A stretch of 64,000 nucleotides of DNA from a virus. The stretch covers positions 1 through 64,000 of IMG/VR virus record IMGVR_UViG_3300050821_001858. The stretch is one strand, 5' to 3'. Of this stretch, positions 17,403 to 26,000 are shown piece after piece. The notes beneath the pieces were generated by a model. That model made no database searches, was not told the origin of the DNA, and saw only the letters and a list, made by a program, of their open reading frames with translations. A program made the position numbers and the translations under genes. Position 1 is the stretch's first letter. The number at the start of each line of letters is the position of its first letter.

Positions 17403-17919
17403 TATAGTCAAAGGGGATTTGGAAGCATTGACGCAGCCGTGTGCGCCATTTGATTTTTCTAATCCCCCTTATAACCCTCAGGAACTAGCTGAAAGTCTAG
17501 TTGAAACTATGTACGCCAACAATGGAATTGGATTGGCAGCGATACAATGTGGAATTCCCCTAAAAGTCTTTGCAATGCGTGGGAATGAACACAACTTCGT
17601 TTGTTTTAATCCACGGGTCGTGATGCCTTCTACAGAAACCATCAAACTTGAGGAAGCGTGTTTATCATGGCCCGGTCTAAATTTTAATATAAATCGACCT
17701 CAACATGTAAGGGTGAGGTTTGCTGGTCCGAATGGAGAAGTAAGTACTCATACCTTTATTGGACTTACTGCAAGAGTGTTTCAACATGAAATGACTCATG
17801 TCAATAGTACAGTTTTTTGGGAAGGTTTGAAGCGATATAAGATTGAGAAAGCCATTAATAAAGCAAAGAAACGTGGCTTTGATTATGAAGGAAAGGGACT
17901 GCTTCGTTATGCTGACTAA
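17392..17919 (+). CDS. def: Peptide deformylase
   Basis: 175 residues. Removes N-formyl groups from nascent proteins. Motif 1 NGIGLAAIQCG (about 46), motif 2 EEACLSWPG (family EGCLS, about 88) and motif 3 FQHEMTHVN (family QHExDH, about 132). The metal ligands Cys and both His are kept, but the usual Asp of HExxDH is Thr. Deformylases are common in marine and alphaproteobacterial myophages. Confidence 0.9.
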   Translation: MKYDIVKGDLEALTQPCAPFDFSNPPYNPQELAESLVETMYANNGIGLAAIQCGIPLKVFAMRGNEHNFVCFNPRVVMPSTETIKLEEACLSWPGLNFNINRPQHVRVRFAGPNGEVSTHTFIGLTARVFQHEMTHVNSTVFWEGLKRYKIEKAINKAKKRGFDYEGKGLLRYAD

Positions 17920-18346
17920 TTTTGAAAAGGTTAAAGAGTTTCATCAACGGTTTAATGTTCCAATTCGGGAGACACCTAGTTTTCCATCAGTGGAAATTAT
18001 GTCTGATCGATCAAGAAAGATCGAAGAAGAACTTGATGAATTTCGAGAAGAGATGGCAAAGATTATCTTTGAAGGAATTCCTGAGGATGAAGAAGAACAA
18101 CGAAAGCTTTTGGCTTTCATAATTGGGGAAGCTATTGACGTTATCTATACGTTTTATGGCTTAGGGGTTTCGTGTGGTGTGAATATGGATGATGTTTTTG
18201 CGGCTATCCATCGTGCAAATATGACAAAGACACTGGAAGGCGACAAAATCAAAAAGGGAGCCAAATTCACACCAGCGAATATTCAAAGAGTTATTTTTGA
18301 TAAAATAGTTCAATCAAAAAGTCCATGGGCTAAGGAAGTAGTATGA
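17909..18346 (+). CDS. MazG-like / PRA-PH-type nucleotide pyrophosphohydrolase
   Basis: 145 residues from ATG 17909. All-alpha NTP-PPase fold: EELDEFREEMAKI, then GEAIDVIYTFYGLGVSCG supply the ExxE and ExxD metal ligands. Probably hydrolyses (d)NTPs to monophosphates. Neighbours (dCMP deaminase, a dGTP/dATP diphosphohydrolase-like protein) support a role in the nucleotide pool. Confidence 0.8.
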   Translation: MLTNFEKVKEFHQRFNVPIRETPSFPSVEIMSDRSRKIEEELDEFREEMAKIIFEGIPEDEEEQRKLLAFIIGEAIDVIYTFYGLGVSCGVNMDDVFAAIHRANMTKTLEGDKIKKGAKFTPANIQRVIFDKIVQSKSPWAKEVV

Positions 18347-18750
18347 ATAAGAAAATTCTAGTGCTAGATTTTGATGGTGTTATTCATTCTTATTCGTCAG
18401 GATGGAAGGGTATTGATGTAATTCCTGATCTACCTGTGGATGGTGCTATTGGTTTTATTGTAAGAGCAGTTGAACATTTTGATGTACAGATTTTTTCTTC
18501 TCGTTCATCTGAATATAAAGGGCGGGACGCTATGAAGAATTATCTAGTTACTCATCTTTATAATTATTTCGATGGTGAAATGTTATCAGTTAATGATGTA
18601 ATGAGTAAGATTTGGTTTCCAGTAGAAAAGCCGCCGGCATTTGTTTCTATTGATGATAGAGCAATACAATTCGAGGGGGTTTTTCCTTCGATAGAGGATT
18701 TGAAGATGTTTAAACCATGGTATCAACGTGAAGGAGTATTTGCAATATGA
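18343..18750 (+). CDS. HAD-family phosphatase
   Basis: 135 residues. Motif I DFDGVIHSY at the N-terminus, motif II SSRSS (about 48) and a late acidic motif SIDDRA. Similar in size to the phosphatase part of polynucleotide kinase or nucleotidase-like HAD proteins; the substrate is unknown. 4-nt overlaps with both neighbours. Confidence 0.75.
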   Translation: MNKKILVLDFDGVIHSYSSGWKGIDVIPDLPVDGAIGFIVRAVEHFDVQIFSSRSSEYKGRDAMKNYLVTHLYNYFDGEMLSVNDVMSKIWFPVEKPPAFVSIDDRAIQFEGVFPSIEDLKMFKPWYQREGVFAI

Positions 18751-19313
18751 GTGACGAGTTTAAGTGGCAACGACATTTTTTAAAGATGGCTGAGCATGTG
18801 GCACAGCAATCAAAAGACCCATCAACCAAGGTAGGAGCGGTGATCGTTCATCCTGAAACAAAGCATGTGCTTTCGACCGGGTATAATGGTTTCCCTCAAG
18901 GCGTAAAAGACCTTCCAGAACGTTATAATGAACGTGCTCTAAAGTATGAATTGGTTGCTCACGCCGAAGTTAATGCGATTGTTCGGGCAGGACGACATGG
19001 TATATCAGTCGATGGTTGTCATCTTTATGTAGTGCCAACTCTTATGGTACCGTCTTGTTGTAATAACTGCGCCAAGTATGTTGTCCAGGCTGGTATTAAG
19101 AAGCTTTGGTATTGGGAACCTTTAAAGGTTGAAGATCGTTGGGAACAACTTGCCAAATTTACTCGTATTCTTTTTGATGAAGGTGGTGTTGAATATCAGG
19201 CAGTCCCGCGTGAAGTTTCTATTCCTGAGGTTCTGTCCAACCGTCAACAGGAATATACCAGAACAATCACTATTGATGAACGTGCTCACGGGCATGAAAA
19301 TGGACACCACTAA
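18747..19313 (+). CDS. cd: dCMP deaminase
   Basis: 188 residues. Zinc site HAEVNAIVRAG (about 72) and PSCCNNCAKYV (about 101-107). N-terminal KDPSTKVGAVIVHPE is typical. Converts dCMP to dUMP, the substrate of the ThyX encoded at 47.3 kb. Confidence 0.93.
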   Translation: MSDEFKWQRHFLKMAEHVAQQSKDPSTKVGAVIVHPETKHVLSTGYNGFPQGVKDLPERYNERALKYELVAHAEVNAIVRAGRHGISVDGCHLYVVPTLMVPSCCNNCAKYVVQAGIKKLWYWEPLKVEDRWEQLAKFTRILFDEGGVEYQAVPREVSIPEVLSNRQQEYTRTITIDERAHGHENGHH

Positions 19314-19915
19314 TGAGACAGAAATATACTGAATATACGGGTAAACTGCCCACTGATAAAGAGTTGCGTAAGAAGATGCCGATTGGTACGGGTGTTTTGG
19401 ATTATTTTCCAGATGCCTTGGCAGCGGTTGCTTATGTGTCTTATGTAGGTAATCAGCAACATAATCCGGGGGAACCTTTACATTGGGCACGGGGAAAGAG
19501 TACTGATCAAGAGGATTGTGTTGTACGACATTTCATGGAAAGGGAAACCTTTGATGATGATAAGTGCCGTCACTCGGCTAAGTTGGTATGGCGTGCTCTT
19601 GCAAATCTTCAATTAGAAATTGAAGAAGCACGTGCCAAAGGTCAACCGGGTATTTGTGCGGAGGATGCTTCTTATAAAGAAGCAGAGAAGGGTGTTACAG
19701 GAGCTAGAGGTAATGAGTTTGCTCACCTTCCTCCGGGTTATCCATCATCTTTTACTGCCCCCCAAAGAGAAATTACATTAGCCGATATTGGTCATAATAC
19801 ACCACAACAAGCTGTTCCGATAAATCGTCCTGAAATGTCCGAAGAAGATAAGAAGTTTGTAAAAGCCGTTTCTTCACATTATACTCCAACTGATAAATCA
19901 ATCCATAGTATATAA
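19313..19915 (+). CDS. DUF5664-type protein (dATP/dGTP diphosphohydrolase N-terminal-like)
   Basis: 200 residues. FPDALAAVAYVSYVGNQQHN, PLHWARGKSTDQEDCVVRH and CRHSAKLVWRALANLQLE match the helical phage domain I know as DUF5664/dGTP_diPhyd_N. Members are linked to purine dNTP hydrolysis, but activity here is inferred. The C-terminal 90 residues are low-complexity. Confidence 0.65.
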   Translation: MRQKYTEYTGKLPTDKELRKKMPIGTGVLDYFPDALAAVAYVSYVGNQQHNPGEPLHWARGKSTDQEDCVVRHFMERETFDDDKCRHSAKLVWRALANLQLEIEEARAKGQPGICAEDASYKEAEKGVTGARGNEFAHLPPGYPSSFTAPQREITLADIGHNTPQQAVPINRPEMSEEDKKFVKAVSSHYTPTDKSIHSI

Positions 19916-19928
19916 AAAGGGAAATATA

Positions 19929-20813
19929 ATGCCTGAACTTCAAGTAAAAGTAGAAGACCTACAAAAGAATAGAATTTTTCTAGCGACACCATGTTATGGC
20001 GGCATGTGTGGAGGAATGTTTGCGAGATCGGTAGCTGACTTGTCGGCTCTCTGTACTCACTATCGTATTCCTTTACAGATTTACTTCCTGTTTAACGAAA
20101 GCTTGATTACTCGTGCTCGAAACTATGCGTGTGATGAATTCATGCGTTCGGGGGCAAGTCATCTTCTTTTCATTGACGCTGACATTGGTTTCTCGGCACA
20201 GGATGTGCTTGGAATGTTGGCTCTTCAACGTGATGAAAGTCCTTTTGATATTATCGGGGCACCTTATCCGAAGAAGACCATTTCATGGGAAAAGATCGTG
20301 GTTGCAGTAAACAAGGGAATGGCAGACGAAAATCCCAACAATCTTGAAAAGTATGTTGGAGATTATGTTTTCAATCCGAAAGCTAATACTACTTCAATTC
20401 CGTTGAATGAACCGGTTGAGGTTTTGGAAATTGGGACTGGTTTTATGATGGTTAAGCGTCAATCGATGCAGCATTTTTATGATAACTATCCTCAGTATCT
20501 TTATAAGCCTGATCATGTTAGGACTGAGCATTTTGATGGCTCGCGTGAAATCCTACAGTTTTTCCAGGCAGAAATTGATCCAGTATCGAAGCGATATTTG
20601 TCAGAAGATTATTGGTTCTGTCAGAAAGCCCAGGCTATCAATTTGAAGACTTGGTTCTGCCCGTGGGTCAAATTGACACATACTGGTACGTATGTATTTG
20701 GAGGAAGTCTTCAGGATTTGGCTTCTATTCAGGTTCATGCGACCGCTGATGGTGATCTTTTGAAGAAGGCTAGAGAAAACCAGAAGAAATCTGAAGAAGC
20801 AAAGGTTGCTTAA
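19929..20813 (+). CDS. Glycosyltransferase, GT-A-like
   Basis: 294 residues. IFLATPCYGGMCGGMF at the N-terminus, LFIDADIGFS (DxD motif, about 83) and EDYWFCQKAQAIN near residue 230 fit an inverting sugar transferase. May modify DNA bases, virion proteins or host surface; no target can be read from the sequence. AAAAGGGAAA ribosome site. Confidence 0.75.
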   Translation: MPELQVKVEDLQKNRIFLATPCYGGMCGGMFARSVADLSALCTHYRIPLQIYFLFNESLITRARNYACDEFMRSGASHLLFIDADIGFSAQDVLGMLALQRDESPFDIIGAPYPKKTISWEKIVVAVNKGMADENPNNLEKYVGDYVFNPKANTTSIPLNEPVEVLEIGTGFMMVKRQSMQHFYDNYPQYLYKPDHVRTEHFDGSREILQFFQAEIDPVSKRYLSEDYWFCQKAQAINLKTWFCPWVKLTHTGTYVFGGSLQDLASIQVHATADGDLLKKARENQKKSEEAKVA

Positions 20814-21010
20814 TGATTAAGGATGAACTTCGAAATATAGCTCAGTTTTTATCAGGACTGGCGAATGATTTAGAGATTGATGCCTCTACCATTCAAGAGT
20901 TTGATAGACCTTATATCAAGCGAAAAGCTGCTAAGGTTCGAAGTAAGGCAGCAAATATTATGGATATTGTGAAAAGGCTGGACAATGAAACTATCAAGCT
21001 TAACTATTGA
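20813..21010 (+). CDS. Small helical protein, unknown
   Basis: 65 residues, predicted helical, basic centre (YIKRKAAKVRSKAANIMDIVKRL). ATG overlaps the upstream stop; the end overlaps gp45 by 26 nt, which suggests coupled translation with the clamp gene. Confidence 0.65.
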   Translation: MIKDELRNIAQFLSGLANDLEIDASTIQEFDRPYIKRKAAKVRSKAANIMDIVKRLDNETIKLNY

Positions 21011-21659
21011 TGCATTGAATAATTTCAATCGTATCAACCCAAGTATCATCTTACATCCGGGTAATGTGATTTATTCACGCACCCCGGCATCAGAGATGTA
21101 TGCTATGGCACGTGTGCCTGACTTGTTTGAAACCAAGGCAGCTATTGGGGACCTTCGGGAGTTTCTACAACTTCTAAAGTCTTATGATAACCCTGAAGTT
21201 GCGTTTGAAGAAAAGCGGGTTATTATTGGGGATGATAAGCATCCAACTTATTTTCCTTATGCTTTAGCTGATCGAATTGCAACTCCAAACCCCGACCGTA
21301 AACCGGGTATCAAGGGTGATATTGAGACTTCAATTGCCGATAAGACTTTTAAAGAATTTATGCAGCGGGGTATGATCCGAAAGTACCCTCATGTAGCGTT
21401 TGTTATCGAGGATAGTAGTTTGTATCTTCGGGCATTGGATTTCAAACAACCATCTCAGTTGTTCACTGAGATATATTTAAAAGATGTGGGGGAGGAAGAC
21501 CCCCTTGTGATTGGTTATACCATGGAAAATTTCAATCGGATTTTACCGAGAAACTACAAAATTTCGATTTCCAAAAAGGGACCGGCTCAGTTTGTGAGTG
21601 AAGGTGGCGATTATACATTTATTGCGTTACACGTTCCCGGATTGGGAGGAGTCCTATGA
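20985..21659 (+). CDS. gp45: Sliding clamp gp45
   Basis: 224 residues (T4: 228). N-terminal MKLSSLTIDALNNFNRINPSI parallels T4 gp45, and the C-terminal NYKISISKKGPAQFVSEGGDYTFIAL matches its last strand pair. Trimeric processivity clamp for gp43 and, in T4, late transcription activator. Followed at 4-nt overlap by the clamp loader gene. Confidence 0.92.
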   Translation: MKLSSLTIDALNNFNRINPSIILHPGNVIYSRTPASEMYAMARVPDLFETKAAIGDLREFLQLLKSYDNPEVAFEEKRVIIGDDKHPTYFPYALADRIATPNPDRKPGIKGDIETSIADKTFKEFMQRGMIRKYPHVAFVIEDSSLYLRALDFKQPSQLFTEIYLKDVGEEDPLVIGYTMENFNRILPRNYKISISKKGPAQFVSEGGDYTFIALHVPGLGGVL

Positions 21660-22591
21660 AAGATTTCGTATGGTGTGAAAAGTATCGACCTCAAACACTT
21701 GATGATTGTATTCTACCGAAGTCTATGAAGGTAGCTTTAAAGAATATGGTTGCCAGTGGGGGTATTCCAAACTTGCTATTAGTGGGACCGAAAGGTTCAG
21801 GTAAAACTACCGTTGCTATGGCGATTGTGGGAGCCCTTGGAGCCGAAGGGTTAAAGATTGATGGCACTAAAGATGGTGACATTGAAACCCTTCGGAGTAA
21901 AATTGCTCCTTTTGCCATGACAGGTAGTCTGGATGGGGGTAGGAAATACGTCATTATCGATGAAGCTGATTATTTGACGTGGAAAACACAGCCTGCTCTT
22001 CGATCTTTTACTGAAGAGAATTCGAGGAATTGTGGTTTTATTTTCACAGCTAATTATCAGAACCGTATTATTCCGCCTTTGCAGTCTCGTTGTGCGGTTC
22101 TAGATTTCACGTTGTCAAAAGAAGAGCGTCCTAGAATGATGCTTGAATTCTTTCGACGGGTGAAGATGATCCTCGACTTAGAACAAGTCGAGTATGATAA
22201 GGATGCTTTACAGTCATTTGTTGTAAAGTATTTTCCTGACTACCGTCGAACTTTGAATGAACTTCAGAGTTATGCTAGTTCGTTTGGAAAGATCGATCAA
22301 AATATTCTTGCGACACAGGATGCTTCGTTCCTTGAATTGATTGGTTTCCTCAAGGAAAAGGATGTTATAAAACTTCGTCAGTGGATTGCTGATAATTGTG
22401 ATAACGATCCTTGGACTTGGTTTGATTTATTCTATGAGCGATGTATACAGGAATTTGATGTTTCGTATATTCCCGAATTGGTATTACTTCTTGCTGAATA
22501 TCAAGAGAAGGCAACTCGGGTGAACAACCAAGAGATAAACATGAGTGCTTTTTTGCTATCTGTTATGGTGAATGCTGTTTATAAAAAGTGA
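21656..22591 (+). CDS. gp44: Clamp loader large subunit gp44
   Basis: 311-residue AAA+ ATPase. Walker A GPKGSGKTT (about 43), Walker B YVIIDEADYLT (about 101), arginine finger region QSRCAVLDF. With gp62 it loads gp45. gp62 normally follows directly; here two genes intervene. Confidence 0.94.
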   Translation: MKDFVWCEKYRPQTLDDCILPKSMKVALKNMVASGGIPNLLLVGPKGSGKTTVAMAIVGALGAEGLKIDGTKDGDIETLRSKIAPFAMTGSLDGGRKYVIIDEADYLTWKTQPALRSFTEENSRNCGFIFTANYQNRIIPPLQSRCAVLDFTLSKEERPRMMLEFFRRVKMILDLEQVEYDKDALQSFVVKYFPDYRRTLNELQSYASSFGKIDQNILATQDASFLELIGFLKEKDVIKLRQWIADNCDNDPWTWFDLFYERCIQEFDVSYIPELVLLLAEYQEKATRVNNQEINMSAFLLSVMVNAVYKK

Positions 22592-22594
22592 TTT

Positions 22595-23116
22595 ATGCAT
22601 CCGTATAGTTTAGAATATATGCAATCTAATGGTCCTTGGGGAAAATGGATAGTGATTGATATAGCACCTTCTCGTGGAGGTAATTTATATTGGTTGTGTA
22701 AATGTGAATGTGGACATTTACAAGAAATATATGGATATGATTTACGACGTGGACATTCGACTAAATGTCGTACTTGTAGCATGAAAGGATCAAAACGTGC
22801 TTTATACCACGGTTTAAGTAAACATTATCTTAGAAATACATGGCATCATATTAAAAGTAGATGTTATAATGAAAAGGATACTCATTATCGGTGGTATGGT
22901 AAACGTGGTATAAAAATGTATGAACCATGGATTAATGATCTTTTGGCTTTTTATGATTATATTATGAAAAATTTGGGAGAACGTCCAGAAAGACATACAT
23001 TAGATCGAAAAAATAATGATGGGAATTATGAGCCCGGTAATCTCCGATGGGCTACATATAGACAACAAGCATTAAATCGGAGTAATTCTATATTGAAAGA
23101 AGAGGTTACATTATGA
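22595..23116 (+). CDS. HNH homing endonuclease
   Basis: 173 residues. Zinc-ribbon-like N-terminus (CKCECGH, CRTCSMKG) followed by an HNH core: HTLDRKNNDGNYEPGNLRWA. The Trp/Arg-rich segment RNTWHHIKSRCYNEKD is also typical. AT-rich and poorly biased codons against neighbours mark it as an insertion between gp44 and gp62. Confidence 0.88.
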   Translation: MHPYSLEYMQSNGPWGKWIVIDIAPSRGGNLYWLCKCECGHLQEIYGYDLRRGHSTKCRTCSMKGSKRALYHGLSKHYLRNTWHHIKSRCYNEKDTHYRWYGKRGIKMYEPWINDLLAFYDYIMKNLGERPERHTLDRKNNDGNYEPGNLRWATYRQQALNRSNSILKEEVTL

Positions 23117-23712
23117 TAGTAGGAACAGATATGCAAAATGGTAGAAGTGCAATCTATTTGTGTGGTCCGATCCAGGGGTGCACGGATAATGAAGCCCATG
23201 GTTGGCGAGATCGCATTCAACAAGATTATCCGACATATACCTATCGTGATCCGATGGTCCGTGATTATCGGGGTCGGGAATTGGAGTGTATGGCTGATAT
23301 CGTTGAAATTGATAAGATCGATATTGCGGAATCGGATGTGGTGCTTGTTAATTGGCCAGGGGATAAGCCGTCTGCTGGTACTTCCATGGAAATTATCTAT
23401 GCATGGATGACTGACAAGCTTGTCGTGATCGTTTCTCCGAAACCCCTTAAACTGTCCCCGTGGATTGTTTATCATTCCCATGCTCAGTTTCATGATTGGG
23501 ATGAAGCCATGGATTGGATTTGGATGAATAAGAACAAGCGTCATTGGCGTGAGCGGGAGAAGGAATATGTGGCTTTTGAAATTACGCCAATTGATGGGGC
23601 GAATGATCCGTTTGATAAGCTTAATCGTCCCGAGACTTTCAATTCTGCCTATCGAAGAGAACAGAAAGCCAATACCAATTACGAAGCAGCCCAATCAGTT
23701 TATAAAGGCTAA
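23113..23712 (+). CDS. Nucleoside 2-deoxyribosyltransferase-like protein
   Basis: 199 residues. IYLCGPIQGC (N-terminal strand and loop), IDIAESDVVLVNW and AGTSMEIIYAWM (catalytic Glu) fit the deoxyribosyltransferase fold, which swaps nucleobases on deoxyribose or cleaves them. The C-terminal 80 residues are extra and charged. Start could also be ATG 23131 (AGGA 7 nt before). Situated between the HNH gene and gp62. Confidence 0.75.
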   Translation: MIVGTDMQNGRSAIYLCGPIQGCTDNEAHGWRDRIQQDYPTYTYRDPMVRDYRGRELECMADIVEIDKIDIAESDVVLVNWPGDKPSAGTSMEIIYAWMTDKLVVIVSPKPLKLSPWIVYHSHAQFHDWDEAMDWIWMNKNKRHWREREKEYVAFEITPIDGANDPFDKLNRPETFNSAYRREQKANTNYEAAQSVYKG

Positions 23713-23760
23713 GTGTAAAATTTGTGGTGGGTATTGTGGACAATGTGGGAGTGAATGTTT

Positions 23761-24168
23761 ATGACCGAAGAACAGAAGAACCCATTTCGCTTCCTAAATT
23801 CCCTTTTAAAGGGGAATGATTATATCGAGATTGATGAAACTAATGAGGAAGAGTACTGGCCACAGTTTATCAATGTGGGGCTTTCTCAACATGTCGATTG
23901 TATTCTTCATGCCAACGAGATGAACCTTCATCCATTCCTGAAGAAGAAAGCTCATTATGATTATCTATTTTATTCGATTAGAAAGACTAGTCGTAAGTAT
24001 GGGAAATGGGCAACTGGTAAAATTACTCCCGAAGAAGAGGCTGTAGCTAATCACTTTCAGATACGTACTTCTTTAGCAAAAGATTACCTCAAACTACTAA
24101 ATAGAGAACAAATAGTAGAAATTTGTGGTCAATTTTTTGGGAGAAGTTATGGGAATGTGCAATTGTAA
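23761..24168 (+). CDS. gp62: Clamp loader small subunit gp62
   Basis: 135 residues. HYDYLFYSIRKTSRKYGKWA corresponds to the conserved YGKW region of T4 gp62 (YLMAAVPRGKRYGKW), and LHANEMNLHPFLKKK to the preceding helix. Shorter than T4 (187). ATG 23761 is preferred to 23755 because GGGAG is then 9 nt away. Confidence 0.8.
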   Translation: MTEEQKNPFRFLNSLLKGNDYIEIDETNEEEYWPQFINVGLSQHVDCILHANEMNLHPFLKKKAHYDYLFYSIRKTSRKYGKWATGKITPEEEAVANHFQIRTSLAKDYLKLLNREQIVEICGQFFGRSYGNVQL

Positions 24169-24619
24169 CGGTTCGTGTAGAAATGGTGGTGGATGTGGGG
24201 GCGCGGGTCCCGGTTATCCTCAGATGGGTGTAGGTGTAGCACCACCGGTTGTTGATGATAATAATTATCAGCCCCCTTATGATACGTCGGGAGCACCAAA
24301 TCCTTATTATTATCCTAACGGGTTTTATTATCCTCCTTATAATCCATGGGCACCATGGCAAGGTTATCCTCCGTGTGGAGGTTGTTGCCGATGTCGAGGA
24401 TGGATGCCAATGCCTTATTGGCATGGTGGGATGGCAGTAGCACAAGGTGGTGTAGGAGTGTGTCAGTCTAATGGTCTACCAGCAGCTATGGGAACATATG
24501 GACCTTTACCTAATGTTTCGAGTGTTACTATTAATAACCCTGGTCCTGTAACAACAGGTGTTGTAGAAGTTGATCCTACAAAGGTTGATCCTAATGTAAG
24601 TTTTTATACAAAATTATAA
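24149..24619 (+). CDS. Gly/Pro/Tyr/Cys-rich protein, unknown
   Basis: 156 residues with Cys-rich head (CNCNGSCRNGGGCGG), Pro/Tyr-rich middle (YYYPNGFYYPPYNPWAPW) and CGGCCRCRGW. Such composition suggests an extended metal-binding or sticky protein, possibly surface exposed. GGGAGA precedes the ATG. No homologue recognised. Confidence 0.6.
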   Translation: MGMCNCNGSCRNGGGCGGAGPGYPQMGVGVAPPVVDDNNYQPPYDTSGAPNPYYYPNGFYYPPYNPWAPWQGYPPCGGCCRCRGWMPMPYWHGGMAVAQGGVGVCQSNGLPAAMGTYGPLPNVSSVTINNPGPVTTGVVEVDPTKVDPNVSFYTKL

Positions 24620-24621
24620 GT

Positions 24622-24762
24622 ATGTATGCTACATTATTGTTTTTACTTGAGAATCCAATGTTTTATATTTGTATGGCAACTTCTGTAACTGTCATATATT
24701 TGACTGCTTTGGCTGGATCAGGAAGAGACAATAAAGATAGTGATGACGAGTATGGTAATTAA
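24622..24762 (+). CDS. 46-residue membrane protein
   Basis: MYATLLFLLENPMFYICMATSVTVIYLTALAG forms one or two membrane segments; tail acidic (DNKDSDDEYGN). No clear ribosome site, but it is tightly placed between two coding genes and has a sensible membrane-protein profile. Confidence 0.5.
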   Translation: MYATLLFLLENPMFYICMATSVTVIYLTALAGSGRDNKDSDDEYGN

Positions 24763-24777
24763 ATAAGGAATAAGAAA

Positions 24778-25185
24778 ATGAGTGAAAGTGATGTATTTCG
24801 TGGCTTTGGCGTTCCCGTGTCCTTACCAGATGATGATGCGTTCCTTAAGGTGAGGGAAACCTTGCAACGTATTGGAGTTGCTAGCAGAAAAGAAAAAGTG
24901 CTCTATCAGAGCGCCCACATCTTGCATAAGCAGGGAAAGTATGCTATTCTACACTTCAAGGAACTTTTTGCTTTGGATGGCAAGCCGACTGACTTCACCG
25001 AAGATGATCGGGCTCGCCGCAATGCAATAGCGTCTTTGTTGGAAGAGTGGGACCTGATTAAAGTCCTAGACCCTAACAGGGCTCAGCCAAAAGCACCGAT
25101 GAACCATATTAAGGTTTTGACATTTAAAGAGAAAAATGATTGGACCCTAAAAGCTAAATATTCGGTAGGTAGAAAAGTAAAATGA
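24778..25185 (+). CDS. regA: Translational repressor RegA
   Basis: 135 residues (T4: 122). FLKVRETLQRIGVASRKEKVLYQSAHILHKQG and HFKELFALDGK closely parallel T4 RegA, which binds start regions of early mRNAs and blocks translation. Position after gp62 and before gp43 is conserved, although 6 kb of accessory genes now separate it from gp43. Confidence 0.92.
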   Translation: MSESDVFRGFGVPVSLPDDDAFLKVRETLQRIGVASRKEKVLYQSAHILHKQGKYAILHFKELFALDGKPTDFTEDDRARRNAIASLLEEWDLIKVLDPNRAQPKAPMNHIKVLTFKEKNDWTLKAKYSVGRKVK

Positions 25186-25186
25186 T

Positions 25187-25262
25187 GCGCGGTGAGCAGC
25201 AAGGTGTTGCAGTCGAATTCTAAATCGGACGCAGGCAGGTTCAATTCCTGTATCGCGCGCCA
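25187..25262 (+). tRNA. Atypical tRNA with probable 8-nt anticodon loop
   Basis: 76 nt with CCA. Acceptor GCGCGGT/ATCGCGC, D arm GCAG/TTGC and T arm GCAGG/CCTGT (loop TTCAATT) pair well. The anticodon region pairs only as TCGA/TCGG (or GTCGA/TCGGAC with a bulge) around the loop ATTCTAAA. Conventional reading would be TCT (Arg); an 8-nt loop could expose UCUA. Lone tRNA far from the main cluster, one base after regA. Confidence 0.75.
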
Positions 25263-25364
25263 AGTTTAAGGAGTTAAAGATGTCTTAGATTTATACGTGG
25301 TCCTCCAAAGTTTTGAGTTTTATTATGTCACAAATAGGTTATTGCTTATATTGGAGTAAATTAA

Positions 25365-26000
25365 ATGGTAAAGAAGTACGTAGATTATCTAAAGCAGAAG
25401 GCAACTTCTCTAGAACTGGAATGCAAAAACATCCGCAAGATGGAAAATAAGAGACTTGCGCTTGCCGCTAAGGCACGTGCCGGGGGTTTTAGTGATGCCT
25501 ATCATATGGCGATTTACTTTGGTCTTAACGAGCATCGTGTTAACTTCCTTCGTCGGATTAACCGTGCTGTGACCATCGCCCTTGGTTTCCTTAACGGTTA
25601 TGAGTATTCGGATATTGAACGAATTTCCTATACTCAGCCGGATTGGGAACATATCGAAAGCCTTGTTCGTGAATACGGAGAGGGTAATGCCAATGAGCGC
25701 ATGGATCGTTATGGTGAATGGGAAAAGCGTGCTCTTAATGGGGTAACGAAGCTTAAGAATGGTGGTATTCGTACCGCTTCTTATGCTATGAAGGACAAGG
25801 ATCATGTTTATGGTCTTAAGCCCGGTTCTGTTAAGGAAGTGTATGAATACATCAACAAGGATTGGGTTTTACGCAACCATGAGGGGAGTCTTACGGCATG
25901 GGAAACTTTTTGGGATAGCTTGCACCCCAAGAAGGAAAAGAAGCCTTACAATCCTGGCGTAGGGCATCAAAAGGCATACGCGGAAGGAGAGGGGGCTTGA
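25365..26000 (+). CDS. Hypothetical protein
   Basis: 211 residues. Helical basic N-terminus (KQKATSLELECKNIRKMENKRLALAAKARAG), then charged segments (EHIESLVREYGEGNANERMDRYG). TTGGAG ribosome site. Its stop codon lies in the loop of the downstream terminator. No known family. Confidence 0.7.
   Translation: MVKKYVDYLKQKATSLELECKNIRKMENKRLALAAKARAGGFSDAYHMAIYFGLNEHRVNFLRRINRAVTIALGFLNGYEYSDIERISYTQPDWEHIESLVREYGEGNANERMDRYGEWEKRALNGVTKLKNGGIRTASYAMKDKDHVYGLKPGSVKEVYEYINKDWVLRNHEGSLTAWETFWDSLHPKKEKKPYNPGVGHQKAYAEGEGA

Noticed and set aside
23026-23694. 222-residue antisense frame over the deoxyribosyltransferase gene
   Set aside because: No ribosome site; composition (Ile/His/Pro-rich) typical of an antisense shadow.
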